A stretch of 64,000 bases of DNA from an alpha proteobacterium HIMB5. Its GTDB lineage: Bacteria; Pseudomonadota; Alphaproteobacteria; Pelagibacterales; Pelagibacteraceae. The first letter of the stretch is position 1, and the number at the start of each line of letters is the position of its first letter. The notes under the pieces are model-generated. The model did not search any database. It was not told the origin of the DNA and saw nothing but the letters and a program-made list of their open reading frames with translations. The position numbers and the translations under genes are program-made. The stretch lies in contig CP003809.1 in NCBI GenBank assembly GCA_000299095.1, positions 1,174,001-1,238,000 of the forward strand. Direction: 5' to 3'. Positions 43,056 through 52,844 of the stretch are shown here, in pieces.

Positions 43056-45271
43056 TATATTGATCTTTCTGTAGACGTAACCCTAAACGCCTCTATTGTA
43101 TCATTTTTTTGAAAATCCATATAATCTTTTAAAGTAATTCCGCATTCTTGGCCATTACTTACCTGTTTAACTTGGTTTTTTTCTCTAAAAATTGAGCTTA
43201 TTTTCCCAGTATAAATTATAGAACCATCTCTAATAACTCTCACATCTGATGCGCTTGTAATTTCCCCCTCAGTAATTTTAGAACCAGCTACTTTTCCAGC
43301 ACCAGAAACCTTAAATATTTCCAAAACCTGTGCTGTGCCAGTTATTGTCTCTTGAACATCCGGTGTTAGCAGACCTGACATTTTTTGTTTGATATAGTCA
43401 AGAACTTCATAAATAATATTGTAGGAAGATATTTTGATTCCTTCATTCTCAGCTAATTTTTTTGCCTCTTTACTTGGTTTGACATTAAACGCAATTAAAA
43501 CTGCATTTGATGCTTTTGCTAAAGTAACATCTGTTTCGGTTACCATACCGATATCAGCTAAAATTATTTTTGGTTTAACTTCTTCATGTTTAATTTGTGT
43601 TATTGCATTTTTAATTGCTTCAGACGAACCATGTACATCTGATTTAATTATCAAATTTAATTCTTCAGAGGATTTATCAGAGAAAGCAGATTCTTGAGAA
43701 ACAAATGATAATGGATTTTTTTCATCTTTACTTTCTACAGCTCTATTTTCACTTAATGTTTTTGCCTCTTTTTCAGAATCTAAAACGATAAAATCATCAC
43801 CTGATTTTGCAGCACCATTAATTCCCAAAATTTCAACAGGAGTCGAAGGAGGGGCTTTATCAATGTTTTTGCCTTTATCATTTATGATTGCTCTAACTTT
43901 TCCCCATTTTAAACCACTAACAAAAAAATCGCCTTTTTTTAAAGTTCCAGACGTTATAATAACAGTAGCAACTGGTCCTCTCCCTACGTCTATCTTAGAC
44001 TCTAAAATTACACCGGTGGCCTTTGATTCAAAATCTGTTTTTAAATCTAAAATTTCTGCTTGAAGAGAAATAGCTTCAATTAATTTATCTAAATTCAATT
44101 TTGTCTTGGCTGATATTTCTACCATTAATGTGTCTCCAGACAAATCTTCAGCTATTAATTCATGTTCTAAAAGTTGATTTTTAATTTTTTGAGGATCTGC
44201 CTCTGGAAGATCGCATTTGTTTATAGCAACCACAATTGGGACATTTGCAGCTTTTGCGTGATTTATAGACTCCACAGTTTGTGGTTTTACTCCATCATCT
44301 GCTGCTACTACTAAAACTACAATATCAGTTAACTTGGATCCTCTAGCTCTCATTTCAGTAAATGCTGCATGACCAGGAGTATCTATAAATGTTAAATTAT
44401 CTTTTCCATTTTCAACTTGATAAGCTCCAATGTGTTGAGTTATGCCCCCAAATTCTCCTGAAACAACATTAGCGCTTCTTAAAACATCTAAAACTGAAGT
44501 TTTTCCATGATCCACATGTCCCATCACTGTTATTATAGGTGCTCTATTTATTAAATTTTCTGTACGAGATTCTTTTATTTTTTGGATTATCTCTTCTGCT
44601 TTTTCTTCTCTTATTGGGTTATGCCCAAATTCTTTTACTAAGAATTCTGCTGTATCTGCTGCTAAAGTTTGATTAATTGTAACTGTAACACCCATGCCAA
44701 ACAAATATTTAATCACATTACTCGATTGTTCTGCCATTCTATTTGCTAACTCTCTAACAGTAATTGCTTCAGGAATATTGATATCTCTTTTAATAGATTT
44801 TAGATTTTCTTTATCCTCTTCTTTATTTGCATTTTTAAGTTCTTTTTGTCTTGCTCTTTTGACGGATGCTAAACTTCTTTCTCTAGTTTCTATTTCATCA
44901 CTCAATGCTCTAGAAACTGTAAGTTTAGTGTCTCTTTTTTTTATATCTAATTTAGACTTCTTATCTTTTTCAGAATCGCCTTTTAATCTTTTTGTAGCCC
45001 TTTGTTCTGCAAGCTTTCTTCTTTCAAAATCACTTAATGTTGAAGGGGTTTTTGGTGCGAAATTTGGCTTAAACCCTGAACTTTTACCAAAATTATTTGA
45101 TGGTTTAAAACCAGCTACTCCAGGTTTTTTAAAATTTCCTTTTCCTGTAGACTTACTGAAACCTCTACTAGATGAAGATAAATTTTTTCCTTGCGGCTTT
45201 GGGGAATTAAAGTCTTTAAAAGATTTTTTTGGGTTTCCAGAAATAGTAAGTTTCGTTTTTTTGTTCTCCAT
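43055..45271 (-). CDS. infB: Translation initiation factor IF-2
   Basis: A GTPase that brings initiator tRNA to the 30S subunit. The 738-residue protein has a long Ser/Lys/Asn-rich N-terminal extension, an IF2-N segment (PEAITVRELANRMAEQSSNVIKYLFGMG, about residues 167-194), then the G domain with GHVDHGKT at residues 251-258, DTPGHAAF, NKCD and the SAK motif, and the C-terminal beta-barrel domains. It follows nusA by 9 bases; the YlxR-type small gene that often lies between them is missing. Confidence 0.97.
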   Translation of the reverse strand: MENKKTKLTISGNPKKSFKDFNSPKPQGKNLSSSSRGFSKSTGKGNFKKPGVAGFKPSNNFGKSSGFKPNFAPKTPSTLSDFERRKLAEQRATKRLKGDSEKDKKSKLDIKKRDTKLTVSRALSDEIETRERSLASVKRARQKELKNANKEEDKENLKSIKRDINIPEAITVRELANRMAEQSSNVIKYLFGMGVTVTINQTLAADTAEFLVKEFGHNPIREEKAEEIIQKIKESRTENLINRAPIITVMGHVDHGKTSVLDVLRSANVVSGEFGGITQHIGAYQVENGKDNLTFIDTPGHAAFTEMRARGSKLTDIVVLVVAADDGVKPQTVESINHAKAANVPIVVAINKCDLPEADPQKIKNQLLEHELIAEDLSGDTLMVEISAKTKLNLDKLIEAISLQAEILDLKTDFESKATGVILESKIDVGRGPVATVIITSGTLKKGDFFVSGLKWGKVRAIINDKGKNIDKAPPSTPVEILGINGAAKSGDDFIVLDSEKEAKTLSENRAVESKDEKNPLSFVSQESAFSDKSSEELNLIIKSDVHGSSEAIKNAITQIKHEEVKPKIILADIGMVTETDVTLAKASNAVLIAFNVKPSKEAKKLAENEGIKISSYNIIYEVLDYIKQKMSGLLTPDVQETITGTAQVLEIFKVSGAGKVAGSKITEGEITSASDVRVIRDGSIIYTGKISSIFREKNQVKQVSNGQECGITLKDYMDFQKNDTIEAFRVTSTERSI

Positions 45272-45280
45272 TTCTCATCC

Positions 45281-46834
45281 CTAATCTTTGTAAACTATAT
45301 TTCTTGCTGACATTATAAGATCATCAGCTTCAGTTTTTGATAAAGCAAAATCCTCTAAATATCCTTGAATTTTCACTCTCTCTCCTTTTACAAAATCAAA
45401 ACCACCAGTAAGTTCATCTGATGCAAGATCTGCAAAGTCTTCTAAAGTTAAAATTTTTTGTTCACCCAGGGTCATAAGCATACCTGGTGTTAGTCCTTTT
45501 AAACTTCTAAGATCCTCAGAAAGACCAAGTCCTTTAATTCTTTCAGAAATTTCTTCTTTATCTTTCTCATGAAATTCTTGTGCTCTTTCTATAAGCGCTT
45601 TTGCAGTATCTTCTTCAATACCTTCTATCTTTGTCAGATTTTCTAATGGACTATCTTTAATATCATCAATTGTTGAAAATCCTTCTGCTACCAAAAGTTG
45701 ACCAAGTGTTTCATCAAGTTCTAAGTTTTTTACAAAATTATCTGTTTTTTCTTTAAACTCTTGTTGTCTTTTTTCAGAATCTTCTTGATCAGTCATAATA
45801 TTAATTTCATAGTTAAGCAATTTTGTTGCAAGTCTAACATTTTGACCTCTTCTACCAATAGCTTTGCTTAAGTTTTCCTCAGTAAGTATTACATCAAGTT
45901 TTTTTCTCTCTAGATCAACATTAACTCTTTGAACTTCTGCTGGTGATAAAGCATTTGAAACTAATACTGCTGGGTCTTCAGAGAAATTAACGATATCAAT
46001 TTTTTCTCCTTGTAATTCATTTACCACGGCCTGAACTCTTGATCCTCTCATACCAACACAAGCACCTACAGGATCTAATGAAGTATCAACTGCTCTAACA
46101 CAAATTTTTGCTCTACTTCCTGGGTCTCTTGAAGAAGATTTAATTTCGATCAATCCATCATATATTTCTGGAACCTCTTGAACAAAAAGTTTTTCCATAA
46201 ATTTTGGGTGTGCTCTGGATAAAAAAATCTGTTGACCTCTAGGTTCTCTTCTAACATCATAGCAATATGCTTTTACTCTATCTCCTGCTTTAACATTTTC
46301 TCTTGGGATCATTTCATTTTTTTGAATTATTGCTTCCGTTCTTCCCAGATCAACAATTACATTTCCGAACTCTAAACGCTTTACAATTCCACTTAAAATA
46401 GTATCTTTTTTGTCAATAAAATCATTGTACTGTCTTTCTCTTTCAGCCTCTCTAACATTAAAACTTATTACTTGTTTTGCAGTTTGAGCAGCTATTCTTC
46501 CAAAGTCAAAAGATGGTAATGGTTGCAATACTTCATCCCCAATGGTCTTTGATTTATTTTCATCATTAATGCTTATTGCATCCGCTAATTTTATTTCTGT
46601 ATTTGTATTTTCTGGATTATCTACAATTGTTAGTTTTCTAAAAAGCTCAATATCTCCATTGTCTCGATTTATAACAACTTTAATCTCATTTTCTTGACCA
46701 AATTTAGATTTTGCTGCTTTTGCTATACCAGTTTCCATTGAACTTATAATCAGTTCTTTATCTATTGATTTTTCTAGTGCTACAGCTTCTGCTATTCTCA
46801 ATAATTCTAATTTATCAGCTCTTTTATTTAACAT
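45281..46834 (-). CDS. nusA: Transcription termination/antitermination factor NusA
   Basis: An RNA-polymerase-bound factor that modulates pausing, termination and antitermination. About 517 residues: N-terminal RNAP-binding domain (LLRIAEAVALEKSIDKELII), S1 domain (SGIVKRLEFGNVIVDLGRTEAII), two KH domains (GACVGMRGSRVQAVV; SKAIGRRGQNVRLA) and two C-terminal acidic repeat domains. The frame opens 13 codons earlier, at 46873. Those codons form a terminator hairpin and lack a ribosome-binding site, so the ATG at 46834 with upstream GGAG is preferred. rimP, the usual upstream partner, is not present. Confidence 0.95.
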   Translation of the reverse strand: MLNKRADKLELLRIAEAVALEKSIDKELIISSMETGIAKAAKSKFGQENEIKVVINRDNGDIELFRKLTIVDNPENTNTEIKLADAISINDENKSKTIGDEVLQPLPSFDFGRIAAQTAKQVISFNVREAERERQYNDFIDKKDTILSGIVKRLEFGNVIVDLGRTEAIIQKNEMIPRENVKAGDRVKAYCYDVRREPRGQQIFLSRAHPKFMEKLFVQEVPEIYDGLIEIKSSSRDPGSRAKICVRAVDTSLDPVGACVGMRGSRVQAVVNELQGEKIDIVNFSEDPAVLVSNALSPAEVQRVNVDLERKKLDVILTEENLSKAIGRRGQNVRLATKLLNYEINIMTDQEDSEKRQQEFKEKTDNFVKNLELDETLGQLLVAEGFSTIDDIKDSPLENLTKIEGIEEDTAKALIERAQEFHEKDKEEISERIKGLGLSEDLRSLKGLTPGMLMTLGEQKILTLEDFADLASDELTGGFDFVKGERVKIQGYLEDFALSKTEADDLIMSARNIVYKD

Positions 46835-46849
46835 ATTTTTGTTTACTCC

Positions 46850-46877
46850 AAAAAAAAATGGGCTAACGCCCATTTTG
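46850..46877 (-). terminator. Intrinsic terminator between metK and nusA
   Basis: On the minus strand, AAAATGGGC-GTTA-GCCCATTTT is followed by an unbroken run of T's (nine to ten in all), a textbook rho-independent terminator. It lies 39 bases past the nusA promoter's -10 region and ends 16 bases before the nusA ATG. It can therefore stop both metK read-through and transcripts from the nusA promoter. Confidence 0.85.
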
Positions 46878-46898
46878 ATAATTCAATAATGTGAAGGA

Positions 46899-46926
46899 AA
46901 TATATTAGAGAATTTTAATTAATCAA
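46899..46926 (-). promoter_or_regulatory. Putative nusA operon promoter
   Basis: TTGATT (46921-46926) and TATATT (46899-46904) on the minus strand have 16-base spacing. Transcription would start near 46892, upstream of the terminator, giving a leader of about 58 bases with an attenuator inside it. There is no room for another promoter between the terminator and the start codon. Confidence 0.5.
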
Positions 46927-46932
46927 TAAAAA

Positions 46933-48102
46933 CTATTTAGAAAAAATGTCTATTTTATCTGTTTTTTCCCATGAAAAAGCTCCATTTGACTCTGGTGTTC
47001 TTCCAAAATGACCATAAGCAGCAGTTTTTTCGTAAATTGGTTTATTTAATCCTAGCATTTCTCTGATGCCTCTAGGGCTTAGATCAAAATTTTCATTAAT
47101 TTTATTTACAACAAATTTATTTTTTTCAATGTCATCATCAAATAAATCAACATAAATTGATAAAGGTTTAGAAACACCTATTGCATAAGCTAATTGTATT
47201 AAGCATTTGTCAGCGATCTTAGAGCCAACAACATTTTTTGCAATATATCTGGCTGCATATGCTGCTGATCTATCAACTTTCGTTGGATCTTTTCCAGAAA
47301 AAGCTCCACCTCCATGAGGTGCAGCACCTCCATAAGTATCTACGATAATCTTTCTACCAGTTAAACCACAATCACCATCAGGCCCACCAATCACAAAATT
47401 TCCTGTTGGGTTTACATAAAATTCTTCATCATTAAAACCTTCTAAAAATTCTTTTGGTATTGATCTTAACATGTAAGGTCTAAGAAGCTCTCTTACATCG
47501 TTTTGGTTTACATCTTGAGAATGTTGGGAAGATATTACAACCGATTTTACTTTGACAGGCCTGCCATCAACATATTCAAAAGTTACCTGACTTTTAGAAT
47601 CTGGTTCGATATTTTTTAATTTTCCTGATTTTCGGTCCTCTGCCATCAATCTTAAAATTTTATGAGAATAATGAATAGGTGCTGGCATTAACACATCTGT
47701 TTCATTACATGCGTAACCAAACATTATTCCTTGATCACCAGCTCCCTCATCTTTATTACCAGATGAGTCTACGCCCATCGCAATATCAGTAGATTGTGAA
47801 TGTAAATGACTTTCTATTTTAGTAGCATCTTTCCAAGTAAAGCCATCTTGATCATACCCTATATCTTTTATGCAATCTCTTACTTTTGAAATTAACTCAT
47901 CCTTATTAATTTCTGGTCCACGCACTTCACCAGCTAAAACAACTTTATTAGTAGTGGTTAGAGTTTCGCAAGCTACTCTTGAATAAGGATCACCAGATAG
48001 AAATGTATCAACTACCATATCTGAAATTCGATCAGATACTTTGTCGGGATGCCCTTCCGATACTGATTCACTAGTAAAAAGATAATTTTTCAAATTACTC
48101 AT
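46933..48102 (-). CDS. metK: S-adenosylmethionine synthetase
   Basis: Makes SAM from methionine and ATP. The 389-residue protein shows [19 protein letters not shown] at the N-terminus, the [15 protein letters not shown] motif, and the [25 protein letters not shown] phosphate loop. The length matches the family. It overlaps lnt by 8 bases, so both are on one message, and ends shortly before the nusA promoter. I see no SAM riboswitch, and the lnt overlap leaves no leader for one. trmB, commonly next to metK in alphaproteobacteria, is missing. Confidence 0.96.
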   Translation of the reverse strand: MSNLKNYLFTSESVSEGHPDKVSDRISDMVVDTFLSGDPYSRVACETLTTTNKVVLAGEVRGPEINKDELISKVRDCIKDIGYDQDGFTWKDATKIESHLHSQSTDIAMGVDSSGNKDEGAGDQGIMFGYACNETDVLMPAPIHYSHKILRLMAEDRKSGKLKNIEPDSKSQVTFEYVDGRPVKVKSVVISSQHSQDVNQNDVRELLRPYMLRSIPKEFLEGFNDEEFYVNPTGNFVIGGPDGDCGLTGRKIIVDTYGGAAPHGGGAFSGKDPTKVDRSAAYAARYIAKNVVGSKIADKCLIQLAYAIGVSKPLSIYVDLFDDDIEKNKFVVNKINENFDLSPRGIREMLGLNKPIYEKTAAYGHFGRTPESNGAFSWEKTDKIDIFSK

Positions 48103-49642
48103 TTTTCATTCTATTAAATGAAAACGTTAAAAAAATATACAATAAAATCATAATGAAAAAAATTTTGTTACCATATGTGGAAAACATAGTTGTTTTAAAA
48201 TCTCTCATCTTATTAAAGTCAATATAACCAGAAACACCATAATCTAGCTTTTTTTCAACTTGTCCTAATGGATTTATTATTGCTGCCATTCCATTATTAC
48301 TAGATCTCATAATATATTTTCCAGTTTCAATTGCTCTAAAAATACTATGACTAAAGTGTTGTTTTGGTCCAATTGAATTACCAAACCATCCATCTTCTGA
48401 AATATTAAAAATAAAATTAAAATCCTTTTTTTTTGAAAGACTGCCAGTATAGATCATTTCATAACATATAAGCGGTAAGAAGCTTATTTCGAAATTTGAA
48501 TTTTGATTCAAATCAATTATTTCTCTATTTTTTCCTTTTGAAAATGATCCAAAATTATTTGTTATTGTCTGTAAACCTAATTTGTTTAGAGTTCTCTCAA
48601 ATGGTAAAAATTCTCCAAATGGTACAAGATTGACTTTATTATAATTGCTTAACAAATTTAGATTATTATCAAATATAGATAATGAATTAAAAAACTTATA
48701 ACTATTGTTTTTTATCTCCCTATTTGTAATTCCAAGAGCTATCAAATGATTTTCATTAAACCTGTTTGCAAATATATCTCTATATAAAGACATTGTGCTA
48801 ACGTATGTATTTGGGATAATACCCTCAGGCCATAGGAAAACTATTTTTTTACCAAAATCTGGTGAGCTAAGATCAATTAAATCTGAAATTACTTTTTCAG
48901 AATCAACATTATAATAAAATCTATCTAGGCTAATATTTGATCCTAATACCCTAATAGTGTGAGGCATCTCGGTTAAATCTTTATTAAAAAATATTTTTTT
49001 TTGATTATTTCCATAAATCAAAAAAAAAATGGGTAAAAGAAATAATATTATACAAATACCAATCTCTTTCTTTGAATTTCTCAATATATACAAGGCCGGA
49101 GCTGTAAAAAAACTTAAAACAATTAAGTTTAATGAATAAGTTCCAATCAAAGATAAAATACTTAAAAAAGTTATTTTATCGGAGAAACTATAGACAATTA
49201 AATTCCACGGAAAACCTGTAAAAATAGTTCCTCTTATAAATTCAACTAACCCAAAAAGTAATGAAAAGAGAAAAAAAGCACTAATTAAATTTTTAGGTCT
49301 TAACAATTTAAAAGCTATCGTGATTGACCCATAAAATATTGCCAAAAAAGATGGAATTAAAATTAATGCAAATGGTATCAGTAATATAAATTGATCTTCA
49401 AATGTTAAAGATATCGTAATCCAATATAAACTTGTTGAAAAAAATCCAAAACCAAAAAACCAACCATAAAAAAAGAATTTTTTATAATTAGTTTTTTTCT
49501 CTAATTCTTTAAATAAAAAACCAAAAAAAATACTAAATGTAAAAAAATTTATTATAAAAAAATTATATGGCGGCAAACTTAAGGAAGAGATGGCACCTAA
49601 AATAAACAAAAAAAATAATTTTAGTAAAGATTTTTTTTTCAA
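48095..49642 (-). CDS. lnt: Apolipoprotein N-acyltransferase
   Basis: An inner-membrane enzyme adding the third acyl chain to the N-terminal Cys of lipoproteins. It has 515 residues, with about six hydrophobic helices in the first 210, then a periplasmic nitrilase-like domain with the Glu-Lys-Cys triad: WPEGIIPN (Glu), [15 protein letters not shown] (Lys) and LICYEMIY (Cys). A final helix near the C-terminus closes the protein ([15 protein letters not shown]). It follows ybeY by 1 base; the CorC/HlyC gene that usually separates them in alphaproteobacteria is absent. Confidence 0.95.
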   Translation of the reverse strand: MKKKSLLKLFFLFILGAISSLSLPPYNFFIINFFTFSIFFGFLFKELEKKTNYKKFFFYGWFFGFGFFSTSLYWITISLTFEDQFILLIPFALILIPSFLAIFYGSITIAFKLLRPKNLISAFFLFSLLFGLVEFIRGTIFTGFPWNLIVYSFSDKITFLSILSLIGTYSLNLIVLSFFTAPALYILRNSKKEIGICIILFLLPIFFLIYGNNQKKIFFNKDLTEMPHTIRVLGSNISLDRFYYNVDSEKVISDLIDLSSPDFGKKIVFLWPEGIIPNTYVSTMSLYRDIFANRFNENHLIALGITNREIKNNSYKFFNSLSIFDNNLNLLSNYNKVNLVPFGEFLPFERTLNKLGLQTITNNFGSFSKGKNREIIDLNQNSNFEISFLPLICYEMIYTGSLSKKKDFNFIFNISEDGWFGNSIGPKQHFSHSIFRAIETGKYIMRSSNNGMAAIINPLGQVEKKLDYGVSGYIDFNKMRDFKTTMFSTYGNKIFFIMILLYIFLTFSFNRMKNE

Positions 49643-49643
49643 T

Positions 49644-50105
49644 TTAATTCAATAATTTTTTTACTTTATTAAAGATATCTTTTTCTGCTGTATGCATTTT
49701 TTTATAATCAATATCATTAATGTGATCATAACCTAACAAATGTAAGAAGCCATGTATAAAAATTTTTACTGTTTTTTCAGTGAATTCTTCATTTGTTAAA
49801 TTTTTTGGATGATTCATATAATTGAAACTAATTATAATATCTCCCAAATAAATCTCTTTCTTATTTGGAATTTTTTTCTCGAAAGGAAAAGACAGCACAT
49901 CTGTGTGTTTATTTTTTTTTCTAAATTTATGATTTAAAACTTTAATTTTTTTATTATTTGAAAGTAGAAGTGTTAAATATGCTTTCTGATTTAAAAATTT
50001 AAATTTATTAGGAAAATATTTGATAATTTTATCAAATAATAACCCTATCTTTTTTATCTTTTTTGACCAAGATTTTTCTTCTGTAATGACATTAACTTTG
50101 ATCAT
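49644..50105 (-). CDS. ybeY: Endoribonuclease YbeY (16S rRNA maturation)
   Basis: A zinc endoribonuclease for 16S rRNA 3'-end maturation and ribosome quality control. About 153 residues. The three-His zinc site is clear in FIHGFLHLLGYDH, and the NKKYRxKxxxTDVLSF-type motif appears as NHKFRKKNKHTDVLSFPF. The open frame extends 7 codons further, to 50126, but MIKVNV at 50105 is the natural start and gives a 14-base overlap with phoH. The phoH-ybeY order is near universal. Confidence 0.94.
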   Translation of the reverse strand: MIKVNVITEEKSWSKKIKKIGLLFDKIIKYFPNKFKFLNQKAYLTLLLSNNKKIKVLNHKFRKKNKHTDVLSFPFEKKIPNKKEIYLGDIIISFNYMNHPKNLTNEEFTEKTVKIFIHGFLHLLGYDHINDIDYKKMHTAEKDIFNKVKKLLN

Positions 50106-51093
50106 TATTGTTATATGCTTTAACAATTTTAGAGACTAGAGGGTGTCTTACAACATCTGAATGATCAAAATCAACAACTGAAATTTCACTTAAATGAGAT
50201 AGTATCTTTTTGGATCTATTCAAGCCTGACATATTTTTATTGGGCAGATCAATTTGAGACGGGTCTCCGTTAACTACAATTTTTGAATTTTCACCTATTC
50301 TTGTGAGAAACATTTTTATTTGAGTTTCTGTAGCATTTTGTGCCTCATCTAAAATAGCAAATGAATTCTTTAAAGTTCTTCCTCTCATAAATGCAAGAGG
50401 GGCAATTTCTATATCTCCTATTTCAATCATTCTTTGAATTTTTTCAAAATGAAAAAGATCGTAAAGTGAATCATATAAAGGTCTTAAATATGGATCAACT
50501 TTTTCTTTCATGTCTCCAGGCAAAAAACCCAATCTCTCTCCAGCTTCAACAGCTGGTCTAGATAGTATAATTCTCTCTATTTTCTTTTCTAATAGCATTG
50601 TTAATCCTATCGCCACAGCTAAGAAAGTTTTTCCTGTACCGGCTGGGCCTGCAGAAATAATTATTTCACTCTGTCTTAGAGCTCTTACGTATTCTTTCTG
50701 TTTCTCAGATCTTGGAATAATTGATTTTTTTGGTGTTTTTATAATATCAGTAACATTAGTATTTTTTACTTTTTCATTAATCATAAATTGATCTATAGAA
50801 GATATAATATCTTTTTGTTCAATACTCTCGTTGTTAATAAATTGATTTGCTAAAAATTGAATTGCATTTTTTACTATTTCATTTTTATCAGGTGTTGATT
50901 TAATTAATATTGAATTTCCTCTAGAATAAATACTTGCTCCAGTAAGCTTTTCCAACTCTTTCAAATTTTTATTAAACTCACCAACTACACCCATTAACAA
51001 GTCATTTTCATGAAAAATTACACTCAGAGAATTATTTTCTGAATAAACAAATTTTAAAGAAGATTGGATATCTTTTTTAATTGTATTACTCAA
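50092..51093 (-). CDS. PhoH-like ATPase (PhoL)
   Basis: A P-loop ATPase of 333 residues, often grouped with YbeY in RNA processing. It has an N-terminal KH-like segment (about residues 20-80), Walker A GPAGTGKTFLA near residue 155, the conserved LSRPAVEAGERLGFLPGD block, Walker B FAILDEAQNAT, and the NGDPSQIDLP sensor. The biochemical role remains unsettled; an RNA-linked function with YbeY is inferred from the near-universal neighbourhood. It follows miaB by one base. Confidence 0.92.
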   Translation of the reverse strand: MSNTIKKDIQSSLKFVYSENNSLSVIFHENDLLMGVVGEFNKNLKELEKLTGASIYSRGNSILIKSTPDKNEIVKNAIQFLANQFINNESIEQKDIISSIDQFMINEKVKNTNVTDIIKTPKKSIIPRSEKQKEYVRALRQSEIIISAGPAGTGKTFLAVAIGLTMLLEKKIERIILSRPAVEAGERLGFLPGDMKEKVDPYLRPLYDSLYDLFHFEKIQRMIEIGDIEIAPLAFMRGRTLKNSFAILDEAQNATETQIKMFLTRIGENSKIVVNGDPSQIDLPNKNMSGLNRSKKILSHLSEISVVDFDHSDVVRHPLVSKIVKAYNNNDQS

Positions 51094-51094
51094 T

Positions 51095-52420
51095 TTAAGC
51101 TACTTTTTGTTCCGATTTTCTTACTTTTTCACCAAACAATGTGTTTTGATTACTATTGTTAATTTTTACTTTTATCACTTGTCCTACATCTTCATCATTA
51201 CCATCAAATATAACTGAAGTCATGTACTCAGATCTACCAAAAAACTTGTTATTTTCTTCAGTTTTATTTTCAACCAAAACATCAATTTCCTGATTTTCTA
51301 AAGATTTATTCATTAAAATTTGATGTTCAAATAATTGTTTTTGGACTTTTTCTAATCTTTCTTTTGAAATTTCTTTATTAATTAATTCTAAATTAGACGC
51401 TACGGTTCCTGGTCTAGGACTGAAAATAAAAGAAAACGAATTGATAAATTTAATTTTTTTAATTAATTCAAAAGTTTCATTAAAATCTTTTTCTTCTTCA
51501 CCAGGATATGCAATTATAAAATCACTAGAAAATTCTATTTTAGAATTTATTTTTTTTAATCTTTCATAAGTCTCGAGGTAATCGCTTATCAAATGTTTTC
51601 TATTCATTAATTTTAGAACTTTATCAGATCCACTTTGAACAGGTAAGTGAACTAATGGCATCAATTTTTTAGAAATCCCGTAAACTTCAATTAAATCATC
51701 AGTCATGTCTCTTGGATGAGATGTTGTATATCTAATTCTTTTTATTTCTGGAATTTTCTCAATTTCAAGAATTAAATCAGATAATCTATAATTATCATAT
51801 TTGTAAGCATTAACATTTTGTCCAAGCAGAGTAATTTCCTTAACTCCATTAAAAGACAAATTTTTAGCTTCATCTATAATTTCATTAAAGGATCTAGAAT
51901 ATTCTGGACCACGTGTATAAGGTACCACACAAAAATGACAGAATTTATCACATCCCTCCTGAATTGTTAAAAATGAAGATACTTTGCTTGAACTATTTTT
52001 AATTTGATTTAGATAATTAAATTTTGCTTCAGCATCAAAATCTGTTTCCTCTAATTTTTTTTGTTTTTTAAAGTATTCCTCAATTCTTGAATTAATTTTA
52101 TGATACGCCTGTGGCCCGATAACCAAATCAATATATGGTTCTCTTTTTAGCATTTCTTCATTCTCAGCTTGTGCAACACATCCTGCTATAATTACGAAAG
52201 GTTTTTTTTTTGATCTGAAACTTTTCTTTATTCTTCCAATATCATGATAAACTTTTTCTTTAGCTTTATCTCTAATGTGACATGTATTTAATAGATAACA
52301 ATCTGTTTCTTCAAGCACATCTGTTTTTTCAAAACCAATTTTTTTTACAGTGTCAAATATACGATTAGAATCGTATTCATTCATTTGACAACCAAATGTC
52401 TTAATAAAAATTTTCTTCAT
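51095..52420 (-). CDS. miaB: tRNA-2-methylthio-N6-dimethylallyladenosine synthase MiaB
   Basis: A radical-SAM methylthiotransferase modifying A37 of tRNAs that read UNN codons. The 441-residue protein has an N-terminal MTTase domain (KTFGCQMNEYDSNR, with further Cys in LLNTCHIRDKA and AGCVAQ for the second cluster), the radical-SAM CDKFCHFC motif (Cx3Cx2C), and a C-terminal TRAM domain (residues ~375-435). Its start overlaps the fur stop by 4 bases. miaA is not in the window. Confidence 0.95.
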   Translation of the reverse strand: MKKIFIKTFGCQMNEYDSNRIFDTVKKIGFEKTDVLEETDCYLLNTCHIRDKAKEKVYHDIGRIKKSFRSKKKPFVIIAGCVAQAENEEMLKREPYIDLVIGPQAYHKINSRIEEYFKKQKKLEETDFDAEAKFNYLNQIKNSSSKVSSFLTIQEGCDKFCHFCVVPYTRGPEYSRSFNEIIDEAKNLSFNGVKEITLLGQNVNAYKYDNYRLSDLILEIEKIPEIKRIRYTTSHPRDMTDDLIEVYGISKKLMPLVHLPVQSGSDKVLKLMNRKHLISDYLETYERLKKINSKIEFSSDFIIAYPGEEEKDFNETFELIKKIKFINSFSFIFSPRPGTVASNLELINKEISKERLEKVQKQLFEHQILMNKSLENQEIDVLVENKTEENNKFFGRSEYMTSVIFDGNDEDVGQVIKVKINNSNQNTLFGEKVRKSEQKVA

Positions 52421-52836
52421 GATTTTTTTGAGTTAATTTTTACTCCATATAACTCTAATTTATGATCTACTAATTTGTAACCGTACTTCTTGGCAACTTT
52501 TTGTTGCAATTTTTCTATTTCATCATCAACAAATTCAATAATCTCTCCGGTTTTTACATCGATTAAATGATCATGGTGACCTTCGTTTAATTCCTCGTAT
52601 CTAGCTTTGTCTCCTTTAAATTCATGTTTTGTCAAAATTCCACTTTCCTCAAAAAGTTTTACAGTCCTATAAACTGTAGCAATACTAATTTTTGAGTCTA
52701 TTTTTGAAACTCTTTTATATAGTTCGTCAACATCTGGGTGATCTGTTGATTTTGACATAACTTGAGCTATTACACGTCTCTGATCTGTAAGTTTTACCCC
52801 TTTTAATAAACATTTTTCTTCAATGGTTTCTGACAT
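52417..52836 (-). CDS. fur: Fur/Mur-family metal-dependent regulator
   Basis: A 139-residue ferric-uptake-type repressor. It has the winged-helix part DQRRVIAQVMSKSTDHPDVDELYKRV ... SIATVYRTVKLFEESGILTKHEF and the metal-binding HHDHLIDVKTGEIIEF block. It lacks the C-terminal CxxC zinc pairs, as is usual in alphaproteobacteria where this locus often encodes the manganese-responsive Mur. It differs from the window's other Fur-like protein (Irr), which has a VHHHF site. Its targets are not visible. It lies between tsaB and miaB; rimI is missing from the standard tsaB-rimI-fur-miaB order. Confidence 0.88.
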   Translation of the reverse strand: MSETIEEKCLLKGVKLTDQRRVIAQVMSKSTDHPDVDELYKRVSKIDSKISIATVYRTVKLFEESGILTKHEFKGDKARYEELNEGHHDHLIDVKTGEIIEFVDDEIEKLQQKVAKKYGYKLVDHKLELYGVKINSKKS

Positions 52837-52844
52837 AGTTAGTT

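Noticed and set aside
42580..43074. 164-codon open frame on the plus strand across rpsO/rbfA
   Set aside because: It spans two real genes on the other strand and shows no coherent protein features; a shadow frame.
44694..45284. 196-codon open frame on the plus strand, opposite infB
   Set aside because: It lies wholly antisense to the well-supported IF-2 N-terminal region and has the Ser/Phe/Leu-rich composition expected from reading a Lys/Ser-rich gene backwards. No ribosome-binding site or domain is visible.
46835..46873. Possible 13-residue N-terminal extension of NusA
   Set aside because: The in-frame ATG is inside the terminator stem and lacks a ribosome-binding site; the extension matches no NusA N-terminus I know, and GGAG precedes the internal ATG at 46834.
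46927..48110. SAM riboswitch for metK
   Set aside because: SAR11-type SAM riboswitches are known upstream of other methionine genes, but here lnt overlaps the metK start and no pseudoknot-like leader is seen.
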